Origin: 2-12-FULL-35-15 sp036386835
GTDB lineage: Bacteria > Bacteroidota > Bacteroidia > 2-12-FULL-35-15
Assembly (NCBI GenBank): GCA_036386835.1
Contig: DASVUX010000035.1
Span: 15,252 to 79,251, forward strand
Reading direction: 5' to 3'
Length of the DNA: 64,000 nt
Shown in pieces: positions 31,594-39,765 of the stretch. The translations under genes were made by a program, and so were the position numbers. Numbering within the stretch: the stretch's first letter is position 1; each line of letters opens with the position of its first letter. Below the pieces are notes generated by a model. The model saw only the letters and a program-made list of their open reading frames with translations, was not told the origin of the DNA and made no database searches.

Positions 31594-31793
31594 AAATCAA
31601 ACCATTATTTAGAGATTGGGCTGTTAAGGATTGGTGGATAAGACAAGTTTACGTGTCCTTTTCGGGAAGCAAACCCATAAAGTGTTCTGGGGACAGTGCG
31701 ATACTGGTTCGAGTCGATCGTTTTCGCAATATCGGGAACTTGAGCAGACAACTAAAATAGGCCATTGCGCTCGCGCGTACAGTTTAGTTCAGA
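31594..31793. other. Non-coding gap without recognised content
   Basis: Together with the promoter and leader of the MORN gene, about 320 bases lie between 31476 and 31794 without a gene. In 31594-31793 there is no open frame of useful length. A GGTTCGAGTC string at 31706-31715 resembles a tRNA T-loop, but no acceptor stem, D-arm or anticodon arm can be paired around it. No known RNA family is recognised. Confidence 0.4.
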
Positions 31794-32948
31794 TTAAGTA
31801 CTTGTAATCCTTTTATATAATTCCTCCAGCCCTTCAACAAAAGCGCTCCAGAGGAAACGCTTCTTTTCAATGATCGTGTTTTTTACAAACTCTCCTTCCT
31901 GGTTCAATTCATAAAAATCAATGATCGCATCTGCGATTGCTTTAGAATTGATTTCAGTGACATAACCTACCTTCCCATCAGGAACGATCTCCGGCAGTCC
32001 ACCTACATTCGTCACAAGCATTGGCTTTTCAAAATGGTACGCGATCTGTGTAACACCGCTTTGAGTTGCAGTTCTGTAGGGTTGTGCAATCAAATCGGCA
32101 GCGCAGAAATAATATCGTACCTCTTCAGAAGGGATGTATTCCGTTTTCAGAATCACGGAATCTTCAAGCTTATTCCGGGTAATGATCTCATTATAAGGTG
32201 CGGCATCTTCATAGTACTCACCCGCTACAACCAACTTGATTCCTTTATTACGGACCCTCTCATCCGCCATGGCTTCCAATAAAAGATCCAGTCCTTTATA
32301 TTTCCGGATAAAACCAAAGAAAAGAAGATGCTTATCGTTTGGAGATAAACCGAGATGTCTTAATGCATCTGCTTTTGCTAACTTCTCACCGAAAATATCG
32401 TAAATAGGATGAGGCAGAAAGGCTTTTTTATCGGTACCGGTAAATTTCTCCAGGTCCTTTAAAACAGAATGGGACATTGCAATAAACCCATCCATATGGT
32501 TAACAAAATACTTTGTGAACTGCTTATCACCAATCCTCTTTTCATGCGGGATCACATTGTCTGTTATCGCGATGGTCCTGATCGCTGTGCCCGATCTGAT
32601 CTGCCTGGCTATCGTTCCAAGACAAGGGCCCATGAACGGCAGCCAGTAACGGAAGATGACATAATCAGGCTTTTCATTTTTTATCTCCGAAGCTACCTGC
32701 AGCCAGTTAAACGGGTTAACGGAATTAATCCTTGTTTTGATCTTAATATCCTGCGGTCCGCTTCCTGTTTCGAATTGCGTCTTTCCCGGAAATAAAAATC
32801 CAGGGTACTGGAGTGAAAATGAATAGATCACAACCTCCTTTCCATCTGCGGCCAATGCCCTGCATAAAGCCTCATTAAAATTAGCGATCCCGCCCCGTAA
32901 AGGAAAAGCTGGACCTACAATGATGACTTTTTGTTTCGGGGAGGACAT
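31794..32948 (-). CDS. Glycosyltransferase family 4 protein
   Basis: A 384-residue GT-B glycosyltransferase. The N-terminal domain begins KVIIVGPAFPLRGGIANFNE with the glycine-rich loop. The C-terminal donor domain has LLFFGFIRKYKGLDLLLEAM and the retaining-GT4 signature TQSGVTQIAYHFEKPMLVTN with the binding Glu in PEIVPDGKVGYV. It probably builds surface polysaccharide; sugar and acceptor cannot be named. It is monocistronic. A TATATTTG element on the minus strand (32953-32960) ends only 4 bases before the ATG, so the message may be almost leaderless. Confidence 0.9.
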   Translation of the reverse strand: MSSPKQKVIIVGPAFPLRGGIANFNEALCRALAADGKEVVIYSFSLQYPGFLFPGKTQFETGSGPQDIKIKTRINSVNPFNWLQVASEIKNEKPDYVIFRYWLPFMGPCLGTIARQIRSGTAIRTIAITDNVIPHEKRIGDKQFTKYFVNHMDGFIAMSHSVLKDLEKFTGTDKKAFLPHPIYDIFGEKLAKADALRHLGLSPNDKHLLFFGFIRKYKGLDLLLEAMADERVRNKGIKLVVAGEYYEDAAPYNEIITRNKLEDSVILKTEYIPSEEVRYYFCAADLIAQPYRTATQSGVTQIAYHFEKPMLVTNVGGLPEIVPDGKVGYVTEINSKAIADAIIDFYELNQEGEFVKNTIIEKKRFLWSAFVEGLEELYKRITST

Positions 32949-33072
32949 GGCGCAAATATAACAAATAAGGCTTACAGCATCTCATCAGCCCAATATGCCT
33001 TTCGTACTTCTGAATGGGGAACACATTCTAATTTTATTACATTTGTTATCCTCAAAAACAAAAAACATTTAC

Positions 33073-34899
33073 ATGAAAAAACATCTTATTTTAATCGCGA
33101 GTGCTGTGATCCTGTATTCCTGCGGTGGTGATAAATCCCATGACAAGGAAAATAATAACAAAGCATTACAGGACAGCGTCCAGGTATATCTTGATTCTTA
33201 TAACAAAAAATACCAGGAAATAAATATAATTGCCAACGAAGCTGCATGGCAGACCCAGATCCGCATTGTTGAAGGTGATTCAACAAATGCAGCCGCGAAT
33301 AACAAAGCACAGGAAGATTTGGCTAAATTCACAGGAAGCACAGAAAACATAGAAACGGCAAGAAAGTTCCTTGAGAATAAAGATCAGCTTACTCCTATCC
33401 AGGTAAAACAGCTGAACAGCATCATTTACAAAGCTGCGAATAACCCGGGCACTTTGCAGGATCTTGTGAAGGCCCGTATCCAGGCAGAAACAAAGCAATC
33501 AGAGAACCTGTTCGGATTCGATTTTAAGATCGATGGGAAATCCGTTACAACGAACCAGATCGATGCGATCCTCGGACATGAGACTAATCTTGGAAAACGT
33601 GAGAAAGCATGGGAAGCAAGCAAGGAAGTTGGTAAAGGATTGAAGACTGGCCTTGTAAACCTTCGTGACCTTCGCAACAAAACAGTCCAGGGGCTCGGTT
33701 ACAAGGATTATTTTGAATACCAGGTATCTGATTACGGCATGACCACCGAAGAAATGACGGAGATGCTAAAGAAATTCAACAAGGAATTATCACCGCTTTT
33801 CCGTGAGCTTCATACGTATGCCCGTTACGAATTCGCAAAGAAATACGCAGTTAAGGAAATTCCGGATATGATCCCTGCACACTGGCTTCCGAACCGCTGG
33901 GGACAGGATTGGAGCAGCCTTGTGGATGTTAAGGGGATCAACCTCGACAGCGCATTAAAAACAAAAGATGCGGAATGGATCGTAAAGCAGGGAGAACGTT
34001 TTTACGTAAGCCTTGGTTTTCCGGAACTTCCAAAGTCCTTCTGGGAGAAATCAGATCTCTACCCTGCTCCAAAAGATGCGAAGTATAAAAAGAATAACCA
34101 TGCTTCCGCCTGGCACATGGACTATGACCAGGATGTCCGTTCTCTTATGAGTGTTGAGCCGAACAGCGAATGGTATGAGACTTCTCATCATGAGCTCGGA
34201 CATATCTATTATTATTTGTCTTACAGTAATCCGGATGTTCCCGTAATCCTTCGTGAAGGCGCTAACCGCGCATACCATGAAGCATTGGGAAGCATGATGG
34301 GCATGGCAGCGATGCAGAAGCCATTCATGGAAAACCTGGACCTCATCCCGAAAAACAGTAAATCGGATGAGATGCAAACCCTTTTGAAAGAGGCTTTAAA
34401 TTACGTTGTGTTCATCCCTTTCAGCACGGGAACCATGAGTATGTTTGAACATGAATTGTATTCGAATAACCTCCCGGAAGATCAGTTCAACAAGAAATGG
34501 TGGGAGCTTGCCGCACAGTACCAGGGAATCGCTCCTTCAAAGGTCCGGGGTGAAGAATATTGCGATGCTGCGACAAAAACCCACATCAATGACGATGCTG
34601 CACAGTATTATGATTATGCGCTTTCCTATGTTCTTTTATTCCAGGTGCATGATTATATCTCGAAGAATATTCTTCACCAGGATCCGCACCAAACTAATTA
34701 CTACGGCAACAAAGAAGTTGGGAAATTCATCGGTGAGATCATGCGGCCGGGTGCAAGTGCAGACTGGAGAAAATTGCTTAAAGAAAAAACCGGCAGTGAG
34801 CTCAGCGCAAAAGCAATGCTTGATTACTTTTCACCGCTCATGGATTATTTAAAGGAGCAGAATAAAGGCAGAAAATATACATTGCCTGAATTAAAATAA
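33073..34899 (+). CDS. M2-family-like zinc metallopeptidase, lipoprotein
   Basis: A 608-residue peptidase related to angiotensin-converting enzyme (M2 dicarboxypeptidase). The N terminus is a lipoprotein signal (MKKHLILIASAVILYSC). The zinc site HELGH is in ETSHHELGHIYYYLSY. The third ligand Glu is likely in REGANRAYHEALGSMMGM (HEALGS pattern). The protein is mostly helical, as in M2 enzymes, with the C-terminal Tyr-rich AAQYYDYALSYVLLFQVHDY. An outer- or periplasmic-facing peptidyl dipeptidase is expected. The ATG at 33073 is chosen because it begins the lipobox signal. TACATTTG at 33038-33045 is a -7 candidate without a clear -33. Confidence 0.9.
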   Translation: MKKHLILIASAVILYSCGGDKSHDKENNNKALQDSVQVYLDSYNKKYQEINIIANEAAWQTQIRIVEGDSTNAAANNKAQEDLAKFTGSTENIETARKFLENKDQLTPIQVKQLNSIIYKAANNPGTLQDLVKARIQAETKQSENLFGFDFKIDGKSVTTNQIDAILGHETNLGKREKAWEASKEVGKGLKTGLVNLRDLRNKTVQGLGYKDYFEYQVSDYGMTTEEMTEMLKKFNKELSPLFRELHTYARYEFAKKYAVKEIPDMIPAHWLPNRWGQDWSSLVDVKGINLDSALKTKDAEWIVKQGERFYVSLGFPELPKSFWEKSDLYPAPKDAKYKKNNHASAWHMDYDQDVRSLMSVEPNSEWYETSHHELGHIYYYLSYSNPDVPVILREGANRAYHEALGSMMGMAAMQKPFMENLDLIPKNSKSDEMQTLLKEALNYVVFIPFSTGTMSMFEHELYSNNLPEDQFNKKWWELAAQYQGIAPSKVRGEEYCDAATKTHINDDAAQYYDYALSYVLLFQVHDYISKNILHQDPHQTNYYGNKEVGKFIGEIMRPGASADWRKLLKEKTGSELSAKAMLDYFSPLMDYLKEQNKGRKYTLPELK

Positions 34900-34900
34900 T

Positions 34901-34933
34901 AAAAAAGGATGAACAATTGTTCATCCTTTTTTT
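34901..34933 (+). terminator. Terminator downstream of the M2 peptidase gene
   Basis: AAAAAAGGATGAAC pairs with GTTCATCCTTTTTT around AATT. The stem is perfect, with A and T runs on both sides. Confidence 0.95.
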
Positions 34934-35022
34934 ACTATATGCCCTTAAATACTTTTTAAATATTGGGGTTTACAGAGCGGACAATCAAAGGTTTTGCTAA
35001 ATTAGCGCCTCAATTAAATTGT

Positions 35023-35550
35023 ATGTACGAAGACCTTATTGTAAAGAAATCAACATTGCCCGGAGCCGGTAAAGGCTTGTTCACAAAACGGGACGTTAAA
35101 AAAGGTGAACGCTTTATTGAGTATCTCGGGGAGATCATTACCGAAGCCGAGCTTGACAGACGCGCAGAGAATGACATCTATGGGTATGCCTTTTATGTAA
35201 GCAAAAAGAAATGCATAGACGCATATTACCGCCCGGAAGAACTTGCACGGTATGCAAATGATGCCAAAGGAATTGTAAGGATCCCGGGAGTTAAGAACAA
35301 CTGCTGTTACCGGATCTGGAAACAAAGGGGATTCATTGAAGCGGAAAGGGATATAAAAGCCGGTGAAGAGATCTTTGTTAGCTATGGCGCTGAGTATTGG
35401 AAAGATATCCGCTATAATATTAAGCTTGACGCTGAGAAAAAAGCTGCTGCTAAAAAAGCTAAAACAGTAAAGAAAGCTAAAACGGTGAAGAAGGGAAAAA
35501 CAGTAAAAAAAGCTAAGACGGTTAAAAAGGTAAAAAAAGCCAGGAAATAA
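35023..35550 (+). CDS. SET-domain protein-lysine methyltransferase with Lys/Ala-rich tail
   Basis: A 175-residue protein. Residues 1-130 are a compact SET domain: KSTLPGAGKGLFTKRDVKKGE (motif I), FIEYLGEIITEAELD, then LARYANDAKG and KNNCCYR (the RFxNH and C region), and AGEEIFVSYGAEYW (motif IV with the catalytic Tyr). From residue 144 a basic tail repeats KKAKTV four times and ends KKVKKARK, like eukaryotic histone H1 or bacterial H1-like proteins. The tail suggests DNA binding or self-methylation of Lys. A TTG at 34963 would add 20 residues without motif. It is flanked by terminators and so is transcribed alone. Confidence 0.88.
   Translation: MYEDLIVKKSTLPGAGKGLFTKRDVKKGERFIEYLGEIITEAELDRRAENDIYGYAFYVSKKKCIDAYYRPEELARYANDAKGIVRIPGVKNNCCYRIWKQRGFIEAERDIKAGEEIFVSYGAEYWKDIRYNIKLDAEKKAAAKKAKTVKKAKTVKKGKTVKKAKTVKKVKKARK
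35452..35523 (+). repeat. Four tandem 18-base repeats encoding KKxKTV
   Basis: Codons 144-167 of the SET-domain gene form four units: KKAKTV, KKAKTV, KKGKTV, KKAKTV. The third base varies between units (ACA/ACG, GTA/GTG/GTT), so the units are not recent exact copies and the protein repeat is probably maintained by selection. Confidence 0.9.
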
Positions 35551-35570
35551 TTGTCAGGCGTTATATAGAT

Positions 35571-35602
35571 AAGAAAAGGGAATCAATTGATTCCCTTTCT
35601 TA
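35571..35602. terminator. Bidirectional terminator between SET and desaturase genes
   Basis: AAGAAAAGGGAATCA pairs with TGATTCCCTTTCTT, with A and T runs. It serves the plus-strand SET gene and the convergent minus-strand desaturase. Confidence 0.93.
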
Positions 35603-35603
35603 T

Positions 35604-36680
35604 TTATGCCCTTCCCACCTGCTTGAGATGCCCCACATGGGATCTTACGGCACTTAACACTGTCGGAAATTCAAGGTATGGTACGTTGAATTGCTGACAT
35701 GTTTCGCGAACAAGTTCGGAGATCTTAGGGTAATGGATATGACTTATACGGGGAAATAAATGATGTTCCACCTGGTAATTCAACCCGCCGGTAAACCATG
35801 ATACTATTTTGCTTTTAGTTGCAAAATTAGCGGTAGTCTGGATCTGGTGCACCGCCCACTCGCTTTCTACTTTGTAGTTCGGGACATCCGGGGTTTCGAA
35901 ATTCGCAGCTTCAACGATATGCGCCAGCTGAAAAACAACCGCGATAATGAATCCGCAAACACAAGCTATAACGAGGTAACCGATAATTGTTTCTGCCAAC
36001 CCCACAGTAAATATAGGAACCACAATGAAAGCAGCTACATAAGCTATTTTTCCGATCCAGAATATGATGTGTTCTTTCACATCCATTTTACGGAAGGGGA
36101 TATCACCGATCTTCCCGGTAAAGTACTTTTTAAAATCCTGTACAAATACCCATAAAAGGTAAGTTACACAATAAAGAATTGCCCAGTAGATATGCTGAAA
36201 ACGATGATACCAGTGTTTTTCCTGGTCAGGATGCACCCTTATCCAGGGCTTGATATCAATATCCTCGTCCATGCCTTCGATATTGGTAAATGAATGGTGA
36301 TTTACGTTGTGCTTGTATTTCCACAGATAAACGCTTCCTCCCATAAAGTTGAGAGAATAACCCATCAGCTCATTGATCCATGTTTTTGTGGAAAAGCTGC
36401 CGTGAGCACCGTCATGCATTACATTGAAACCGATACCCGCGAGGTTGATTCCAAGCAAAGAGCATAAAAACAACGATAGCCAGGTATTTTCAGGAGTAAA
36501 GAAAACAAGGACTGAATAAAGTCCGATTGCGGAAGCACATAGAATAGCCGTTTTTATATATAATTTATAATTACCGGTTTCTTTTATGTTATTGGATTTG
36601 AAATAGGTATCAACTTTTTCTTTCAGTGAATTGAAAAACACACTGTTCTTATTGTTAAAACTAACTCTTTGCATGCTCAT
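35604..36680 (-). CDS. Membrane fatty acid desaturase (acyl-CoA / linoleoyl-CoA type)
   Basis: A di-iron membrane desaturase of 358 residues. The three histidine boxes are visible: NVMHDGAHGS (HxxxxH type), KHNVNHHSFTN (HxxHH), and NYQVEHHLFPRISH (QxxHH). Gln in place of the first His of the third box is typical of front-end (delta-5/6) desaturases. There is no cytochrome b5 domain; electrons must come from a separate carrier. Four or more membrane helices are present. The product is likely a mono- or poly-unsaturated acyl chain; position and substrate are not deducible. It is a single gene between terminators and its own promoter region. Confidence 0.92.
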   Translation of the reverse strand: MSMQRVSFNNKNSVFFNSLKEKVDTYFKSNNIKETGNYKLYIKTAILCASAIGLYSVLVFFTPENTWLSLFLCSLLGINLAGIGFNVMHDGAHGSFSTKTWINELMGYSLNFMGGSVYLWKYKHNVNHHSFTNIEGMDEDIDIKPWIRVHPDQEKHWYHRFQHIYWAILYCVTYLLWVFVQDFKKYFTGKIGDIPFRKMDVKEHIIFWIGKIAYVAAFIVVPIFTVGLAETIIGYLVIACVCGFIIAVVFQLAHIVEAANFETPDVPNYKVESEWAVHQIQTTANFATKSKIVSWFTGGLNYQVEHHLFPRISHIHYPKISELVRETCQQFNVPYLEFPTVLSAVRSHVGHLKQVGRA

Positions 36681-36756
36681 TAAAATTTATTAATACGAAG
36701 GTACTTATAAAAACGCTAAAAATGATGTTAAATTATCCAAAGCCGGATGTTGAGAA

Positions 36757-37239
36757 CTATAAAGACTTCACTTTTAAGGACCAGGTAAAATTGAATTCGG
36801 ATACAATTGCACCTGATTCATCCCTGCCAGTCGATTTTAACAATAGTACCACACCTTCTCCGGTTGATCTTGTCTTTGAAATTGCTTCCGAAATTTGCAT
36901 GCCATCTTCACAGATAAAAGTGATTCTCCCCACTGCTTTTTTAAAAAATTCTGCATTGTTTTTAACAACAAGCATTGAAATGCCGGGCCTGGATTCATAA
37001 ACACCATTCATAACGAGCAGGCCGGTGGACATTTCGGCTGCCATTGACTGACAGGCGAAATACATTGAACGAAATGGGTTCTGCGTAAGCCAGCCATGCC
37101 GGATTGTTACCACCGATCGCATATCAGTTAAATTTTTAACCCTCACGCCTGCAATGTAAGCCATCGGAAGGCTCTTCAATAAGTAAAGACGGAAGAGGAA
37201 AGAATTGTTGACTAATTTTTGGAACCGGGATACAGCCAT
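36757..37239 (-). CDS. Hotdog-fold DUF4442 / thioesterase-like protein
   Basis: A 160-residue protein with the single hotdog layout of DUF4442 (PaaI-like) proteins. The long helix region follows RHGWLTQNPFRSMYFACQSMAAEMSTGLLVM, where NPF and the helix are typical. The strands MLVVKNNAEFFKKAVGRITFICEDG come next. A role in acyl-CoA hydrolysis is suggested by family, not shown. The start codon ATG shares its A with the TGA stop of the HMG-CoA lyase-like gene, so they are translationally coupled. This suggests work on the same acyl-CoA pathway. Confidence 0.8.
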   Translation of the reverse strand: MAVSRFQKLVNNSFLFRLYLLKSLPMAYIAGVRVKNLTDMRSVVTIRHGWLTQNPFRSMYFACQSMAAEMSTGLLVMNGVYESRPGISMLVVKNNAEFFKKAVGRITFICEDGMQISEAISKTRSTGEGVVLLLKSTGRDESGAIVSEFNFTWSLKVKSL

Positions 37240-38096
37240 CAGAGTGGAAATGTTTTTCCGGCAAGTAGAACAGCTTCCTCAAAAGCTGTCTCATTGATCC
37301 CGGAATTTATTTTATGTGTCTTGAAATATTGGAGAAGCTTTTCTGTTGGCATGTTCCCTGTCAGCTTATCTGCCGCCATGGGACATCCTCCAAACCCCTT
37401 TATTGCACTGTCAAATCGCCTGCAGCCATTTGTATAAGCAGCATGGATCTTTTCTTCCCAGGTATCTGGTGTTGTATGAAGGTGCGCCCCAATTTCAATG
37501 CCCGGAAATTCAGGAACAAGCCGTGAAAATAAATAAGAGATATTTTCGGAATTTGAAACTCCGATTGTATCCGAAAGGGCAATGATTTTAATACCCATCT
37601 GCGCCAGGCGTTTTGTCCAGGAGATAGCGATATCACTGCTCCATTCATCACCGTAAGGGTTTCCGAAAGCCATGGATATATATACAACAAGCTCCTTTTT
37701 ATTACGGACACAAAGATCCTGGATCTCTTCTACCCTGGTAAGCGATTCCGCCAGGCTGGAGTTTGTATTGCGCTGCTGAAAAGTTTCAGAAATAGAAAAA
37801 GGAAATCCCAGGTAGCTGATCTCTTCAAATTCAACTGCATCCTGGGCACCGCGGACGTTTGCTATGATTGATAATAATTTGGATCTTGTTTTATCAAGCT
37901 CCAGTAATTCCAGCACGTGGGCAGTATCCCTCATCTGAGGAATAGCTTTGGGTGAAACGAAACTTCCGAAATCAACTGTATGGAAACCAGCCTTGAGGAT
38001 AGAGTTTATATATGCAGCTTTTTTTTCAGTAGGAATAAAATCGTGGATGCCTTGCATGGCATCGCGCGGGCATTCAATTAGTTTCAGCTCTTTCAT
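37239..38096 (-). CDS. Hydroxymethylglutaryl-CoA lyase-like enzyme
   Basis: HMG-CoA lyase splits HMG-CoA into acetoacetate and acetyl-CoA in leucine breakdown. The TIM-barrel motifs are KLIECPRDAMQG (with the catalytic Arg/Asp), FHTVDFGSFVSPKAIPQM, ISMAFGNPYGDEWS and IALSDTIGVSN. The HLHTT segment carries metal ligands, and the flexible loop contains the catalytic Cys in IKGFGGCPMAADKLTGN. Length 285 fits. The ATG ending at 38096 gives MKELKLIECP. A TAAATTTG element at 38103-38110 ends only 6 bases before it, so the leader is very short. Confidence 0.92.
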   Translation of the reverse strand: MKELKLIECPRDAMQGIHDFIPTEKKAAYINSILKAGFHTVDFGSFVSPKAIPQMRDTAHVLELLELDKTRSKLLSIIANVRGAQDAVEFEEISYLGFPFSISETFQQRNTNSSLAESLTRVEEIQDLCVRNKKELVVYISMAFGNPYGDEWSSDIAISWTKRLAQMGIKIIALSDTIGVSNSENISYLFSRLVPEFPGIEIGAHLHTTPDTWEEKIHAAYTNGCRRFDSAIKGFGGCPMAADKLTGNMPTEKLLQYFKTHKINSGINETAFEEAVLLAGKTFPL

Positions 38097-38102
38097 TAAA
38101 AT

Positions 38103-38110
38103 CAAATTTA
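38103..38110 (-). promoter_or_regulatory. Candidate -7 element of the HMG-CoA lyase gene
   Basis: TAAATTTG on the minus strand matches TAnnTTTG, 6 bases before the ATG. No TTG lies at the expected distance, so the call is weak. Confidence 0.35.
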
Positions 38111-38153
38111 ACCATTATAACCTGTGATCCTTATCTGCAACAAATAGAATTAC

Positions 38154-39203
38154 TTAATGTTTACCGTTCGCTTCACGATCCAGTATCCCTTTATTGATAC
38201 GCTTCGCGATCCCGGGGCCTTCATAGATAAATCCTGTGTACACCTGGATAAGGTCAGCGCCTGCCGCAATCTTTTCCAATGCATCCTCTGCCGTATGTAT
38301 CCCTCCTACTGCAATTATCGGGAACGCTTTTCCTGACCGGGAACTTAAGTATCTTACCACTTCCGTAGAGCGCCTGGCGACAGGCCTTCCGCTTAGGCCT
38401 CCGGCACCTATAGTTTTCAGCCTGCCTGGAGATGTTTTTAAATTTTCTCTTGAAACAGTTGTATTGGTCGCGACCACACCATCTATCTTCGTTTCAGCAA
38501 CGATTGCTATAATATCATCCAGCTGCTCATTCGTCAGATCGGGAGCAATCTTCAGAAGGACCGGCTTAGGACTTTTTTTCAGTGAATTAAGTTCTTTTAT
38601 TCTTTTAAGCAGTTTAGTAAGAGGTTCTTTATCCTGGAGCGCTCGTAAATTAGGAGTATTGGGAGAACTTACATTTACCACGAAATAATCTACGTGATCA
38701 AACAATGCCTCAAAACATTTTTCATAATCACTTACCGCATTTTCATTATCAGTTATCTTATTTTTCCCGATGTTCCCCCCGATAATTATCCCTGTTTTTC
38801 GCTTCTGCAGCCTTTCAGCAGCGGCTTTCACCCCACCGTTATTAAAACCCATCCTGTTGATGAGGCCTTCGTCTTCCGGCAGCCGGAACATCCTGGGCTG
38901 CTCATTCCCCGGCTGAGCCTCAGGCGTAAGGGTACCAATTTCAATAAAACCGAACCCGTAATATCCAAGCTCATCAAACAGCTTTGCATCTTTATCAAAT
39001 CCTGCTGCCAGCCCTACCGGATTGGGAAAAGTAAGTCCAAACAGCTTTCTTTCAAGCCTTTTATCATCGACCGTGTATATGCTTTTTATAATGGCAGGCA
39101 CTCCGGGGATACTGCACAGAACTTTAATGGCTTTAAAAACAAGGTGATGGATCCTTTCGGGTTCAAAAAGAAAAAAGAAAGGCTTAACTACTAACTTATA
39201 CAT
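38154..39203 (-). CDS. pyrD: Dihydroorotate dehydrogenase (quinone), class 2
   Basis: PyrD oxidises dihydroorotate to orotate and passes electrons to the quinone pool, the fourth step of pyrimidine synthesis. The class 2 N-terminal amphipathic helical extension (LVVKPFFFLFEPERIHHLVF) inserts in the membrane. The FMN barrel has NPVGLAAGFDKDAKLFDEL, the FNNGG segment, and the catalytic Ser in VNVSSPNTPNLR, then TNTTVSRENL. It ends with GGIHTAEDALEKIAAGADLIQVYTG. Length 349 is normal. It is the only pyrimidine gene here. Confidence 0.97.
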   Translation of the reverse strand: MYKLVVKPFFFLFEPERIHHLVFKAIKVLCSIPGVPAIIKSIYTVDDKRLERKLFGLTFPNPVGLAAGFDKDAKLFDELGYYGFGFIEIGTLTPEAQPGNEQPRMFRLPEDEGLINRMGFNNGGVKAAAERLQKRKTGIIIGGNIGKNKITDNENAVSDYEKCFEALFDHVDYFVVNVSSPNTPNLRALQDKEPLTKLLKRIKELNSLKKSPKPVLLKIAPDLTNEQLDDIIAIVAETKIDGVVATNTTVSRENLKTSPGRLKTIGAGGLSGRPVARRSTEVVRYLSSRSGKAFPIIAVGGIHTAEDALEKIAAGADLIQVYTGFIYEGPGIAKRINKGILDREANGKH

Positions 39204-39278
39204 ATATGCAAAGGTCGCAACGAAAACAGCATTCGCAAACTTCGTTAATAATTAGTGGGAATTTGTTAATTAATAATC

Positions 39279-39309
39279 TTGACAAAATATAAACTAAGCG
39301 GTATATTTA
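39279..39309 (+). promoter_or_regulatory. Candidate promoter of the STAS-like gene
   Basis: TTG (39279-39281), a 20-base spacer and TATATTTA (39302-39309, one mismatch to TAnnTTTG) precede the ATG at 39346 by 36 bases. Confidence 0.5.
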
Positions 39310-39345
39310 CATTATTAATCTAACAGATTCAACCTTTAATCGAAG

Positions 39346-39765
39346 ATGAATAAGATCACAACCAGTACTGCAGAGATAAGTTATGATTCAAGCACAAGGA
39401 TTCTGCGCCTGAAAATACTGGAAGGTGCCGAAATTGAACTGGCTGATGCCCTCCAGAATGCAGAGGCGACAAGAATGCTGACCAAAGGCGCTAAATATCT
39501 TGTACTTGTTGATGGAAGGGTGAGTGTATCTGTTTCAAGAGAAGCAAGAACATTTTCTGCTCAGTCGAAAAATGATGGAAAGAGCATTGCCTCTGCTTTT
39601 ATTATAACTTCAACTGCAAATAAACTTATCGGGAATTTTTATATCAATGTAAATAAACCAGAAGTCCCTACCCGCATTTTCTCTTCTGAAGAAAAAGCTG
39701 TTGAATGGCTTAACGGATTCTTATACCTCACGGAAGAAAAAAAAGAGCAGATGTCTGTTCAATAA
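39346..39765 (+). CDS. STAS/SpoIIAA-like protein (DUF7793 type)
   Basis: A 139-residue protein without signal or membrane segment. It begins with a strand region (AEISYDSSTRILRLKILEG), followed by GAKYLVLVDGRVSVSVSREAR and a helix with KSIASAFIITSTANKLIGNFY, then FSSEEKAVEWLNGFL. This alternation fits the SpoIIAA-like STAS fold used for small soluble regulators. The last helix (EEKAVEWL) is typical of the family. Such proteins may be controlled by phosphorylation; a SpoIIE-type phosphatase exists in the window but at another locus. The stop codon abuts the stop of the convergent TPR gene. Confidence 0.65.
   Translation: MNKITTSTAEISYDSSTRILRLKILEGAEIELADALQNAEATRMLTKGAKYLVLVDGRVSVSVSREARTFSAQSKNDGKSIASAFIITSTANKLIGNFYINVNKPEVPTRIFSSEEKAVEWLNGFLYLTEEKKEQMSVQ

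Noticed and set aside
31706..31715. GGTTCGAGTC, which looks like a tRNA T-loop
   Set aside because: No acceptor, D- or anticodon stems can be paired on either side on either strand.
35452..35547. Lys-rich tail of the SET protein as frameshift or low-complexity artefact
   Set aside because: The repeats stay in frame, vary silently at third positions and end at a stop directly before a terminator.
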